Assembly (NCBI GenBank): GCA_017590115.1
Contig: JAGGNK010007004.1
Location: 11,493,296 to 11,557,295, forward strand
Direction of reading: 5' to 3'
Length of the DNA: 64,000 nucleotides
Origin: Montifringilla adamsi
Lineage: Eukaryota > Chordata > Aves > Passeriformes > Passeridae
The translations under genes and the position numbers were made by a program. The stretch's first letter is position 1. Every line of letters begins with the position of its first letter. This document shows positions 25,751-38,660 of this stretch, piece by piece. The notes beneath the pieces are model-generated. The model was not told the origin of the DNA. It searched no databases and saw nothing but the letters and a program-made list of their open reading frames with translations.

Positions 25751-28700
25751 GAGAGCTATTTCTTGGCTACTCGCACTCCGTTTCGAGGCAAAAATCTAAA
25801 ATGTTGCTTCGTTCGTAGTTTACTTAAGATTTACTAGCCATTCTGCTGCGTCCAGAAATAAGCCAGCATTATTTTACCCCAGCTGCTAGAATCCTTCTCC
25901 TTAGGATCGTCCGATGCCAAAATACTGGCAGCTCTGTCCGCGAGCGGCACCTACTTTTAAAGGGGCAGAGATGATTCTTTTGAAGTTGTAACTTTTTCTT
26001 CTCCAAAGTGATAGGATCCCCCTATATGTCGATAATTATGGATATCATAATGATATCATATCATTCAGTGTATTCCAGTATTCTGGATCTCATATCATTC
26101 AGTATTTTCACTTTTATCCTTTTGTTTCATCTGTTTTTTACTCTTGGTCCATGCCACCTGTAATAATTACACTCTCATAATTTTCTTACTGTGGACTCCC
26201 ATGACCCCTTTATTTTACCTCTTAGCAGTGTGAATCACATATTTTCTTTTTATGGTTTACATTTGTCCTTGTTCAACAAGTGCCTTTGATAAGAAAATGC
26301 CTACAGGGAAACTGATAATCCATCTACCTTGTGTCATTTTATGGAGGCACATGGAGTGACTGTCTGACCTGGAAGCCACCTAGGTCAGCACCTCTCTCTC
26401 TCTCTCTTTATCCCATCAAATTAACAAATTTTATTCCCATTTGTTTCTTACCTTCCTCTAGTGTTCTAATGAAAGCAGACAACAGCTAAACTACTTTTTA
26501 ACCTTTCCCAATAATCCCAATCTCCAATTAAAAAAATTAAATTAAAAAGAAGACAAATAGTCTCTCACAATCCCCAGCACTCAGTAACTGCCTGAACATT
26601 TCTGGAGCTGCAGAGAAATTTCCCTGAGACCAGTAAATTTCTCGACTTTGCACCAGAGCTAGATTGTTTTATTTAGTTTGGTTTGTTTATTAACTTGTAT
26701 GTCTTTGCTTATTCAGCTTTAGGTCAGATGGTAAGAGCTTGACAAGTCAGTCTCTGACTCTCATTCAAAACCAAGTGCTTATATTGTAGGTATGTTTGTT
26801 TTTTGAGGCCCAATGGCATGGATGTCTCCAGGAATTCCAAGACAGAGGCTTCATCAGCCTCTCTAAAGGATGCATGAGTTAAGGCTGCTTCTAAAAATAA
26901 CCCAAAAATTAACACAATGGTTCTGACCTTTTTACCTTAAGTAAAAACCAGCTGCTAGCTGGTTCTAGATTGCTTTGGTTTAGCTGTCTTCTGTACAGGG
27001 CATTTTTTTCTTGAATAAAGTTCAGTGCATAGACACCTCAATCTCCGTAAAATCAGTACTGCATATAGCATTAAACAAGAGGAAAAAGCACAACACATGG
27101 GATTGAAGGTGTAAAATTAATAAACTCATTCTTTCTGGGTTATCTGTGAGGTTGAGCTCCCACTTCTATACGTCCAGCTGCCGCAGACATTTTTTTGTGG
27201 GGGAATTTTGTGGGGGCACTGACTTGTTCTCCTAAGGCAACTGATCTTCTGGGCACAAAAGTCATCCTAATGAGGCCACTCAGATCTTTTGCCAAGCAGT
27301 GCCAGCAGACCCAGCTTGCCTGGGCTCTGGTAAGCCATGTGATGTCCTCAGGCGTGGATTTTCTCACCTAAACCCCTCCACCTAAGTTGTTCTAATATTT
27401 CCCTCCAAGCTGATCTAGCTTTAGATACTGCATGCAGCCTTTGGGTGTCTCTTTGTCACTCTCATGGGTTTTTTCCCACCTCCATCCTGGCTCTCATCCC
27501 AAGGAATCTGGAAATTTTATTACATTTTAGCAGAACCTAGGCATTTTGGTTGTCCTTTCACCATCCAAAACCACCCTGTGCTGATCACCAGTGCCTCCTT
27601 AAAAAGGCTGCCCTGCTTTCAATACTACTGCTCTACTTGTAACATCGAGTGCTTAAATTTTACAGAAGTCACAGCAGGTCCACAAAGGTGCTGTGGAGCT
27701 TCTTGCAAGAGTGAAAGGAAAACAAGAGATGAGGCCTAAAAGCATCACAAAGTGCTGCACATACTAACTAATCAGGCAAATGCCATGAGAAAACATTTGT
27801 ACAGCCTGGGAAGCAGCAGTGCCTGATAGGATTGCGCCCTGAGACATATCTAGGATGATCAGAGATAACTGGCTGGGATTATGAGTATTTTTTCCTTTCA
27901 CCAACAAAAAGTGTTGAAGTTCCACAAGGGATTTGAATAGGATGGGTGTCCTCTAATCAAATTATATTGACAATAACCCCAGGCAGACGATGTTTGTCCC
28001 TGGCACAGCAGAGCACAAAGCAGTGTCAGAACTTCTTCTGTGTTGCTCCAAGGAACAAGGATAAGGTGGGACTGAGGATTTCAGACTAGGACAAGTACAA
28101 AAAACTTACTGGAGTAGACCAGATCTGCCTGTGACCTTTCACTTTGGTCTGTTCTCCCGTGGCAGCAGCTTTGTTCCTTCACCAGCTGGATTGCCATCTG
28201 TACAACAAAGAAAGGGAAGGTTTTTGGCTTGGCAGATTTGTTCTTCTTCCTTAGGTACTTGTGTCTCTAGTTGCCATGAATATTTCTCTCACTTCAATTT
28301 GGTTCAGGTTTCCCTCTCTGTAACCTCTCAGTGAGTTTTTGCTCCTCAGAACCTGTTAGTTTGAACTGGGTCAAATGCTAACAAGCGTGTCAGCTCCCCC
28401 TGCCCTTAGGATCTGCCATAAAAGATCAGACCATCAAGCTCTTTGTCCTACTTCTGCAAGAAGCCAATGCCCAATGCTTCAGAGAGGTGGAAAAACCTGC
28501 TATTTAAAGGTTACATCCCTTCCCCTTGCTGTGACACTGTTGCTTCACTTTCTATTTTCTTCATCGTTCTTCCATGAATTGGAAATCATGCTGCTGTGAT
28601 GGATTGCTCACTCCTCCACACAGCTCCACAGTTCCCTCTCTAAGATCTTTCACAAGCTGCCAAGTCACATTGATTTTCCATTGAAAGCCTCTCCTGTTTT

Positions 28701-29918
28701 GCTCTTCTGTCTATGGGGTCATGAGATCCTGTAGGATGGAAGGAAGGGAAACCACTCAGATGCAACACGAATGTTGGTAATGCTCAGGACATTTCAACCC
28801 CTGACTGACTTTCAGTGGAGCAGTGTTGTCAACTCCTTCACGAGGAGCTGGATGTGAGTAGTCATGGGATAAGGATGGGTTAAGGATGGACTGTAAGACT
28901 GAAATCCAAGTCATTCTGGCACAAAGTGCAGAAGAGTCTGTAGCAGAAGTTGGGAAAAAAAAAAAACCAAAAAAAACAACAGCAGAAGATTTTATAAAGA
29001 GGTTCATAAAGAATGCAATTTTCATTCTCTGAGCTTATGCAAGAAGACTGCTTAGAGCACTGGAGAAGTGTTGGCTGCCGAAGGGTCTAAACCCAAATAA
29101 ACCATAAGGCATAAAGCAAAGAACACTTCCTTCAGCCCAATCCATCATTGCTTGGAAAGCAGATACTACAGGCACATATTCTAATATCTTATCAAATTAT
29201 AATACTATTAAAGCAAGTAGCTCACCTTCTATAACTGCCTCGTATCTATACAGACTAAACTTAAATAAAAGCACATGGTTTTCCTCTGCCACATTGTGTA
29301 ATTATTATTCATCCAGCAGACTTACAGATAAAGTAAAACATGATTACTTTCCGGAATCTCTGCCATAGAACTCTGAAGCTCCAGTGATTTAAAATCTGAA
29401 GGTTTTAAATCTCTAATTTCCTATTGTAGCCCATTGCATTTTATTAATTTTATGTGCATTCATCATATGCATGCCCTTGCATTGCAAACACATATAGATG
29501 CATTTAGATGCATTCCACTGTTATCTGCTTTCTGAGAATCCTTGAGGGAGAGGTTTCATGAGGAAACTGAAATTATGCAACAGTTTATTTCACCTTCTTC
29601 CCCCTCCTTCCTGGGGCTGGCTCTGTGCTCCCACTGCTTCCTTCACAAACAAACCTGTAGCCTTGTCTGCCTCTCCTGAGTGCATCCAGTTCACCATCAG
29701 CAAACAGATCCCAAAACACAGGCAGGGATGGAACAGTGTTGTCCATTTTCATTCACATCACCATCATGCTGCAAGCCAGGCTTCTCAGCATGCAGCTCAG
29801 CCCTCTGCTGAGGAGGCAGCTCTGCTTCAGGGCTGGCCTCTCTGGCCTTTCAAACCTCCCCCCATCCTGAATTGGCCTCCTCAAGGGTTTAGTTTTGGAG
29901 TTTTGGAGGGAGGAAGTG

Positions 29919-29936
29919 NNNNNNNNNNNNNNNNNN
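29919..29936. other. Assembly gap (18 N)
   Basis: There are eighteen undetermined bases. The left flank is a purine-rich GGAGGGAGGAAGTG tract and the right flank is CCCCACCCCCCCCA, so the true sequence is probably a G/C homopolymer-like tract that was hard to read. Any open frame crossing it is meaningless. Confidence 0.98.
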
Positions 29937-32731
29937 CCCCACCCCCCCCAATTAGGTAGGGCACACAGAGGTCAGACTTCACACACCGCCTCAGAAACCA
30001 CTCCTAGGCAAGTCCTGCAGTTGCCAAGCCTGGTTTCTGGAGGTTTGTGTCCTTCACCACCCAGCTTTTTCCTTTCCATGTGTTCAGTGGCATTGTATGG
30101 CAAAAATCTGTGGTGATTCCTGCCATTTTCCTCCACTTCTGCCTGTAATTCTACACTGAGCTTGTGAGATGCACCTTCTCCTGCCAAGCAGGTGGGGCTT
30201 GCTCCAGTCTCTCACTCCATGAAGTCAGGAGAACGATCATATGTAACCATTACCTTTAGTATGCCAAGATCCTTGGGTCAAAGACCTTGTTTTGCTCTGA
30301 GTAAGGTACACTTCCTGCTCTTTGGATGTAGAAGACACACAGACCGTTCCCACTGCTACTGAGATAAAACCTAACGAGCAAAGTACTGCTTGGGTAAATC
30401 AGTAGCATGTCATGCACTAATGGAGGTGTTGTGCTGGGACCATCAAGCTAAAGCAGGAACACAGAGATTTCCATCTATCTCTGACAGCATCACTTGCTGC
30501 ATGACCTTGGCCAAATTGCTTGTAACCTGACTTGCAGAAGCCCTTGTGCAAATCAGGTCACTGTGTTTCAACTGCCCTCAGGAAAAGAAAGCAAACACTG
30601 CTCGAACATCTGCCAGGCACAAAGCTCTATTGTTGCCCAGGCTGGCCCGATGGCGTTGCACCAGGAGGCAGATGCACATCTACAGAGTCCCTCCAGCCAC
30701 GCTTCCCAACACCATCATCTGCTGACAGATGCCTTTCACACCAGGCCTGAGATGAGGCAGGCATTCAGTGAGGACAGCAAACCTCTATTCTTCATTTCAA
30801 ACTAATTTCTGCTCTCTGCTGAAGGTGTTTGTTTCCCTGCCTCCAAACTCCAATTCCTGTGTTTTCGCTGCTCCAGGACCCCAGTCCTTTACAATCTGTT
30901 GAAGGACCTGAGAAGGTAGAAGAGTCTTGCAACATAATATAGCTGCCCACAAAAAGCATGAGGAAAAGGCTGTGTGCTTCTTTTTAAAGCACTAGAGCTT
31001 CAAAGGCACATATTGTGGCAAGGAGAAAGGCATGAGGGGATCCTGGCAAGCTCCTTGGACCACATGCCCACAGCAATATTGTCTGCAGTGGCAGAGGTTC
31101 AGGCACAGCTGTGTCAGTGGTCTGTGCTTCCAGTTAGATGATCTCTGGCACTGGGAAATCTTCCAGAGAAAATACGTTCAAGCTGTCACATCTACCTGAG
31201 TAACATCGTTGTGCTCAAAGCCCAGTCACAAATATTGCCTGCCTTTGTCTCAGTTACCAAAAATCAGTTAATCCCATGTCTGCCAATACCAGTGGAAGCA
31301 CGAACCAACCCCACGGTTTCAAGTGCTCTGGACAAAATTGTCCATGAACAGCAGGTAATCCCTTTGTCAAAATGCCTTTGGCATTATTACAAATGTAATT
31401 AGAGTCTGATTCAAACTTCCCTTTGAAGCCTCATTCAGTAAGAAGTGCCAGACACCCTGCATCTACATTACAATGCATCCTAGCACACTCGAAAGCCCAA
31501 GGGCACGCTAAAGAAATCCAAAGCCATCGAGTCCATAGCCAATATACAACATGCAATCAAGGACGGATGAAAAGTATTTCCTGCAATGAATATGCATTGT
31601 GAATTGTTATGTCATTTAGCAAGGACTGCCTTTGCTCTGTCCTCTGTGTTCACATCATTGCAGTGGTTTTGGTCTGAATGTAGAAGCAGTTCATACTAAT
31701 CAAGGTTCTGTTTCAATTTCCCTACTAGTGCTTTTAGCAAAAATCTAAACATTTACATCCACAGGTACAGCCATATCTCTCTGCCACTTATTCCTCATGC
31801 CCAAGAACAGCACATGTCCTTGCAGTATTTGCTGCTTAGGAGAATTACTACTGACAGCAGCCACACTGCAGCTTTTCTGTGCTGACTGTGCTGCTGGAAA
31901 TCAGCTCCGAGCTCACACAGAGGATCTCGACCAGAAGGACAGAGATCAAAGCAGTTTGCTTCTCCTTGAAGATCATATTTCTTAGTGACTTTCTTGCAAA
32001 GCAATAGGCACAACTTCTTTAAGCCCAGATCCATGCTGAGCAATTCCAGCAGTTCCCATCAAGCACATCCTTTGGGGATGGGAGCATTTGGCACTGCCTA
32101 ATGTGGCAATGAGCTAGTTCAGTACCTCCCTCCAGGCTAAAACTCAGCTGTTACTGGGAAAACCCAGTAAAAAGTATTTTCCGAGCTGAATCAGAGCTAT
32201 TGGCTTCCTGGTGCTCGACACTATCTGGCAGGGATGAAGGCAAGAGATCACCTTTGCTGCCAGGCACTGTCAGAGTATCTGGCAACTCCAACTCTGATGT
32301 CAGCCCATGGGTGACATTGAAGGGAGCCAGACTGGAAACAAAAACTTGGGATGGCCAAGGGGAGGGGGATGGCTTGCTGGGGGGGTCCATGAATGGACTG
32401 GGCAGGACTAGAGACCAGCCCTGCAATGACATTGCTTGGGCAAGGACTGAAAGCCCCAGGGGTTCGGAAACAGGGTCCTAGGCTGTGGCAGGGTGTGGAG
32501 AGAACCAGGGCCAATAGGACCCATCAGTGCCTTCAAGGCTCTGGCACTCAGCACATGCAGCTGAGATGTGCTCCTTTCAGTGGTGGAAGTGCTTACGTTC
32601 TTGCTGGAAGATAACAGAGCTGGTATGCTTCATTATTCTTGGGCCATTTACTCATATTGAGGATTAGTTTACCTGCAGGTGCTCCTGCCCTGGCTCCCCC
32701 AGCACCAGTTTATGGTGCCACAGCTGAAGAG

Positions 32732-32783
32732 GGTCACAGCGACACTGCTGTCACAGTGACAGAGCTGTCATGGTGACACTGCT
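32732..32783. other. Cluster of inverted TGTCA/TGACA motifs
   Basis: A perfect palindrome with 7-bp arms, CTGTCAC-A-GTGACAG (32,748-32,762), is followed at 32,766-32,778 by TGTCA-TGG-TGACA. GACACTGCTG occurs on either side. TGTCA/TGACA pairs resemble binding cores of TALE homeodomain proteins (MEIS/PKNOX/TGIF). Regulatory function is an inference. Confidence 0.4.
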
Positions 32784-33140
32784 GCTTCCACTCAATGCAG
32801 CTTCTTGCATTGGAGCTTGACACCTCAGCTGACAAAACCCAAGACATGAGATTGCACAGCACAAGGCTGGGGGTTCTCTGGTTCCCTTGCTCTTTGGAGC
32901 CCTGGGAGCTGTGACAAGGAGGTGTCCAAGCAGCTCCCCTGCAACCTGCCCAGCCTTGCAGGTCCAAGCCTGAAGCAAGCTGCTGCCAACAAGCCATTTG
33001 GGTGCCACTGCACCATGTCTTCTGCTGCAGGGAACGAAATTGCAGTGTACTGTCAACACACTGAACTTGCAGAAACTTGAGTTAGACAAAGACATTATGT
33101 ATGGGCTAATGTCAGCTTGAATTGTTTTGCAAACCAAGCC

Positions 33141-33195
33141 CATAGAATAGTTTAGGTTGGAAAAGACCTTTGAAATCCTCTAGCCCAGCTACTTG
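33141..33195 (-). mobile_element. CR1 LINE 3'-end fragment, minus orientation
   Basis: The plus strand reads CATAGAATAG then TTTAGGTTGGAAAAGACCTT, the reverse complement of the familiar avian CR1 3' end with its ATTCTATG terminal repeat. It is truncated after about 55 bases. CR1 copies are typically 5'-truncated like this. Confidence 0.75.
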
Positions 33196-36100
33196 TGTAT
33201 TCACAAGTGTGTTTGAAATCTATCGATACAAAAGTGACAGAGCTGCCTGTATCCTGAAGGAGAGGTATGCCAAACACCCCATTTTAGAGGATATGCTGCA
33301 TAAGCATGGGTGAGAAAGCCAGTGGAGCTAACGCTTTGTAGGATATCAATGAAAATTGAGAGGAATTTTAAAGACTAAGTTTTTTCAGCTCCTTATGACT
33401 TTTAGGTGCCTCCATGTGCATTAACAGCAACTATTCTGTCCTTGGTCACATCCAACTTCAGTTTCACCCTGTTCATCACATAAGGGAGTTGGCTGGTGTT
33501 GCAGGGGAGTTTTGTGTCCATTCCTTTCCTTGCAGTGGTATCACTTGATTTCCGTGTCCTCTGGATATTACTGCAAAATAATGACACAATAGCAAACGTC
33601 AGCCAAAAGAGGAAGCATATTGTGTCAGGTCCTTGGCAAAGAGCTTCATTTAGATGCTGTAGAGAGTAAGCACCACCTGTCTGTCTTGTCTGTCTCAGAC
33701 GCCCACTCTTTCCTCTGTCCCTGGGTCCAAATTTCTGGCAGACTAACATGTGGAAAAGTTCTGGCAGACTAACAGGTGAAAGGAAAAGTTCTTCTGGTGC
33801 CAGGATCTGAACACCAGTGGAAAACTAGAAAAGTTGAATGGTGAAAGCAAACCAGGTGCTGTGAACTGATGCAGCTCCTTGAAATTTGATTTGCTTACCT
33901 TGCTCCTTGACACCAACTGCTGTTAGCATGATCCTTAAAATCAGATGACCAAATGTACTATGATTTCAGGATTTGTTTCTGGAGCAAGATGGTACAATTA
34001 CTCTACCTGGACAAAACAGAAGAAATTAGTCAGAAGAAGAATTTGTCAAAGACCAATCAGAGGTTTAAACACAGGAGTGAATCCAGCCTGCCTGGCAACA
34101 CAGAGAGCCAACATTGGGAAGCATCACTTGCATTAGGGCCCCAGCTGGTGGTCATGATCTCATGCTCCAGACTAAGTGTTGGCTCAGCTCTGGTCTTTGA
34201 CATTGTTTTTGCCTGTCTGGGAAAAGCTAAGGACTAATATATACACTGAAATAATGAGATTTGCATATCACCCTTGATATATCACACATGGAGAGAATGT
34301 GGGACAAAGCCACAGGGAAGACAGATGGGATGGGTTTTACTGTCCCAGGAAGTCAGAAGGGATGAGGTCATGAAGAATGATTTTGTATCATTCAGGAAAA
34401 CTTAGCTATTTGTTGTCTGGAGACCAGACAGAGACACTCCTTGGTGCCTAAGCAGCCTTTTCCCTGGCTGCCCATATTCACTCAGCTTCCATCATCTTTC
34501 AGGGTTTTGCAGGAGCCACACACACAAAAAAATGCCTAAAACAATTACATAACCCCCAAACAAAGGCTCTGATGCCAGGCACAACCATTACTCAGCTGAT
34601 TATCACAAAATATTGCTGTGACCTGAAACTCAGGAGCCCAAGGGTTGGGTCATTACTGCATGAGATATATGAGAACAAAAGTCCCACTAGCTCAAGGAGA
34701 CTTCAAGAAACAGAGTTTGAAAATATGAGCCCTCTAGTTTTAAGAGAAAAACAAGTATCCAAAAATGGACCAAAGAGAAGCACAAGCCACCTGACTCTGT
34801 GCATCTCTCTGATCTCCATTCATGCTAAAAATGTACTCTTGTGTCTGACTGCACATGAATAAATCCAGTCAGCAAAGGCCAAGAATACTTCAACCACAGA
34901 CATGAACAAAAGACAAAATCAAGAATGAGCTCAGAGACAATAGTTTTCAACTTCTCACTCTTAGCAACAAGGCTCTTGCAGAGTAGAGATTTTCTGTGCC
35001 AGCAACCCTGAATCTACAGCAGCACAAAGGTCAAATTATTACAATTTCTCCTCACTTCATCTCACCTCCACTCTGAAAAATAGCTGCACCTTACAAATTC
35101 CCCTTCTTGCCTCCACTTCTAGAAGGACTTGATGCCTTCATCTCTGCTAGCTGCTGCTCCTTCCTGCTGCTAACCTAATGCAGCTGGCAAAGCAGTGGGG
35201 AAAGGTAATCCTATGAAACGCACATGTAGTGGTTTCAAGACAAATCACAGGTGATATGTGATTGTTGTTATGTTAAGATGCCTATTCTTCAACAGCAAAA
35301 GATATACTGTTATTCTAAAATTGGATTGTAGCTGAAGGCATGACAGAATAACTGAATTGCCTCTCCCTTACCTAGCTAGAGCTCTCACCTTCAATTTTAG
35401 CTTAGCTACTTGCACCAGCTACATTCTGATAATGACTTGCTTCCACAGCCTCTGGGCAACCACAAATTGAGCCTGATGTGCAAATCCTGACTGTTCATAT
35501 TGAGTTGCTGGAATGCTTTTTACAAATCAACAGCATCCGGAATACATCCATTTTCCCCGTGGTGAATTTCCACTGAGGTCTTTTCACCACAGCAAACTGG
35601 AGCAGCTGGCCTTGTCACCTGTACCAGCTGGAAGAGTGACCTGGGGAGGTTACTTGGCTGCTGAACCACTGGTCTGCCTTCCTTTGAGTTTAACCTTTGT
35701 ATCTGTGAAGACTCATGAGTTGTGGGCTTGCTAACATGAAGGTAGCTCCTCTCTGCCTTGCCTTCCTCTCTGTCCTTGGGCAGCTCCATTTCTTTGTTAT
35801 TAATTGGCTCAAACAAGATTTCCCCAGACACTTGGGCAGTTGTAGCATCAGCCAGTAATCCCCTAATTCCCTTGGACACCCGGGAGTCCCTTGTGTGCTA
35901 CTCTACAACTGCATTTTGCAAGTGTTGCACTCCTCCATGATACACCAAATAGATGCTATGTGGTGATCAAAGACGTCCTTGTCCTCAGAGCAAATTCCAG
36001 CACACTTCTGGTACTTTGCACAGGATACCAGAAGTTGTAGCTGAAATTCTTAAGATTTCACCATCTAAAGCAAAAAGCCCTTGGAAATTAAACTCATTTT

Positions 36101-36394
36101 CTCATGGGTAGATGACAGGCTTTGATATTTTGCTGAAATAATCAGCACAAAGCTTGTCCTGAAAGGTTAACAGGTTCACCTAGACTCTCACAAGAGGCAC
36201 AGCAGCTATCACTGGTATTGGGGCTTTCTAATGTCACACTAGGAATTTGTACAATCACAACTAATTACTTGTAGTTAAATGAGAAAAATTTCTGGTTCTA
36301 AGAACCCTGCCAGTGTTACTGGGAAGCAAAGACTTTACCCCTACTTTTTCACTTAAGAAATCTCTCAGCTGGGAGTTGCCAGACAACTTATTTG

Positions 36395-36465
36395 AGAGGC
36401 TGGAACCAGATGATCTTTAAGGTCCCTACCAACACAAGCCACTCTGTGGTTTTATGATTCTATCC
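36395..36465 (+). mobile_element. CR1 LINE 3'-end fragment, plus orientation
   Basis: The CR1 3' end is recognisable from CCAGATGATCTTTAAGGTCC, a CCAACACAAGCCACTCTGTG segment and a terminal TATGATTCTAT. It is a short 5'-truncated copy in the DENND5B-ETFBKMT intergenic region. Confidence 0.8.
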
Positions 36466-37849
36466 TTTTTTACTGCCTTTTCAAGTGTGATGTTGATCTG
36501 TATTAGACAGTAGTGACTTCACTGAGGTTCACATAGCTACCAAGTAAAATCATAAATCAGAAGTTCAGAAAAACCAGATCTGAGAAGATACTTGTTAAAA
36601 TGTCAACCAAAGGGGCTGGTGATCTAAGTGTAAAAGCTTCCCTGAGAACCATGTCAGGCATAAAATAAAATGTGCAAGGTAGAGTTGTACCATCACCTGT
36701 CAGCATCCTGGCACCATATCTTACATAGCATCCTGAGCTGATGTTGATAACATTATTGAGTTCTTTATTCCTAGCATGATGGTGAATATCTAGAGGGCAC
36801 AAACCCCCACGTTTTATTCACAATTTTTATTTCACAAAATATTGCATGTTTTCTTCACAATTTTGGGTGCTATTAGTGTTTTCAATATTTACCTTCTTGG
36901 AGAGGACCAGCAAGATCTGCCAAAAGACCTTTGAAACCTCACAGTTCCCCTAGGGGCCCCAATAAATAATGTCCACATTAAATAAATAATTTATTTGGTC
37001 CACACCAAATTAACCACAAAGGTCCACGTTTATACAATTTGAGGGATCATTTCTAAAAAGACTGAATGTAGGTCCTGCTTCAGAAGAGTAAAAGGCATGC
37101 AAGTATCCCTGTCTGTGGATGTGGATTCCAGGCTCCTTCGTGTGGCAGGAGGACACCAGCTTCTCTCTGGGTCCTGGTCACTCCACAGCCCAGCACGCAG
37201 GGGTCACCTCACCTCGGCAGGCTGCAGATCACCCGCATTTAAAGGGGAGATCCTGGTTTACAAGCAGTTTTCCGACCCTGGAGAGTACATTTTCATTGTA
37301 ACAAGCTCGCAGATCACTAGATGGCCTCGTAACCTTAGAGATTTGGGCAGACCCTGGCTTGGGCTCAGGAATCACCTGGTTTAAGCCCCTGGCGCCCCAA
37401 GTGCTGCAGAATCATGACCTCGGGCAACGCACAAGAGCCTTTCAAAAACACAGAGCGAGAAATTTGATACACTTTGTCCCACCGGGAAGGTAGAGAACCT
37501 TTAGAAGCTGCTTGTATTCCCTAAATCCCAGCAAATGGGATTGGAGATGGAGCAGAGACTAGGTGTGAGCTGTTGAGAGTCGCAGGGGTCTCAGAGGGAG
37601 GTGAGCCCGTTTGGGGAGATCTCTGTGAACCTCAGAAACTGGGGAATTGGAGGGGATGCAGGTGGGTTTGGTTCCTTGTCCTGCACCAATGAGTCCCAGT
37701 CACCGCCACGTGAAAATGTGGCCACTTCGAGGCCTCGGAGGAAATACCAGCGTTTGTAGGTGTAGGTGTGTCCTACCTGCCACCGAGCTGTGCCCTCCTG
37801 AGGGACAGCAACAACACGGGAAGCCCCCTCTCTCCTGCCCACACCGGGG

Positions 37850-38660
37850 AGGGTCTGGGGAGAGAAGCGAAGGGATCTTTCGAGCAGCAGAAACAGGAAC
37901 GGGACGGACGGAGCAGGCGGGACGGGCATGGCAGAGGAGCGGGCAGAGGTCCCGCTCTCCCGAGGGGCAGAGCCGGCCCTGGGCGCTGCCTGCGGTAGAT
38001 GCTGCTGCTGTCCCCGAGACGCTGGAGAGCTTTCCCTGGCCCATACCGGATTGACAGCGCCCTTGATCTGATGCGTGAAGGGGAAAAAAACCCCTCATTT
38101 TCCCTGCCGTTCGGCTGGGACGTGTGTTATCGCTCCTTTTCCCGCGCGGATTTTTATCAACCTTTTTAAACACAGGGCTACTTCGCATTGACGCACGTCT
38201 TTCAGAAAAGCCTTTCGAACGCATTAGGAGCGGAGCAAGCCCACGGCACCGAGCAGGGCTCTGGACTCGGAGCGGGGCAGGCGCTGCAGGACGGGAAAGC
38301 GAAGCGGCCCGAGCAGCAGCGGAGGCCGCGGCGGCGGGGCCGGTGCTGCGGGCGCTCCGGCGCTGCCGCTTTAAGTGCGGGCGAGCGGCGGGAGCGCGGC
38401 CCGGCCCGGCCCCGGCGCAGCGGCGGCGGCAGCAGCAGCAGCAGGTACGTGCGGGCCGGGCGCTCCGGCCGGGCCGGGCAGCGGGCTCTGCTGTCCCCTT
38501 CCCCGGCCGGGAGCTGCCCGTGCTCCCGAGGCCTGCGGCCTCTTTGCCGGGCGAGCGGCGAGGGCGGCGCGGAGCGCTCGGCCCGCGGCGCGGGCGGCGT
38601 TTGCCTCCCTCGCAGGAACGGGCGTGGGTAGGGCTGGCATCCCCCGAGGGGAAGGTGGGC
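37850..38660. promoter_or_regulatory. CpG island and promoter region of ETFBKMT
   Basis: This is a block of very high GC and CpG density that begins after AT-rich intergenic DNA and ends before A-rich sequence near 38,690. It encloses the proposed untranslated first exon of ETFBKMT. No TATA box was seen, which fits a housekeeping promoter with dispersed starts. Confidence 0.7.
38240..38444 (+). other. ETFBKMT: ETFBKMT untranslated exon 1 (5' boundary uncertain)
   Basis: The strongest splice donor in the CpG island is CAG followed by GTACGT at 38,442-38,450, a near-perfect consensus. It sits directly after a run of CGG and CAG triplets (about 38,417-38,444). It would pair with the acceptor CTCCTTTCAG ending at 41,068, upstream of the first coding exon. 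The 5' limit is a guess, since the transcription start cannot be read from sequence. Confidence 0.5.

Larger units (their letters stand above)
25751..37850. other. Intergenic region between divergent DENND5B and ETFBKMT promoters
   Basis: No gene is supported here. The longest frames, such as one of 115 codons on the minus strand at 33,402-33,749, lack a recognised family, flanking splice sites and any other sign of coding. Visible contents are a TC microsatellite near 26,393-26,408, a direct repeat of CATATCATTCAGT at about 26.06-26.10 kb, an 18-base assembly gap, two CR1 fragments and a cluster of TGTCA/TGACA inverted pairs at 32.74-32.78 kb. Confidence 0.7.

Noticed and set aside
24992..25837. 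281-codon plus-strand open frame and several overlapping frames on both strands
   Set aside because: They lie in the DENND5B CpG island, where GC-rich DNA has few stop codons. The translation is Arg/Ala/Pro-rich with no family resemblance and is antisense to a real exon.
33402..33749. 115-codon minus-strand intergenic frame with one hydrophobic segment
   Set aside because: No similarity that I recognise, no promoter or poly(A) arrangement, and the length is within chance for this much DNA. Transcript data could overturn this.
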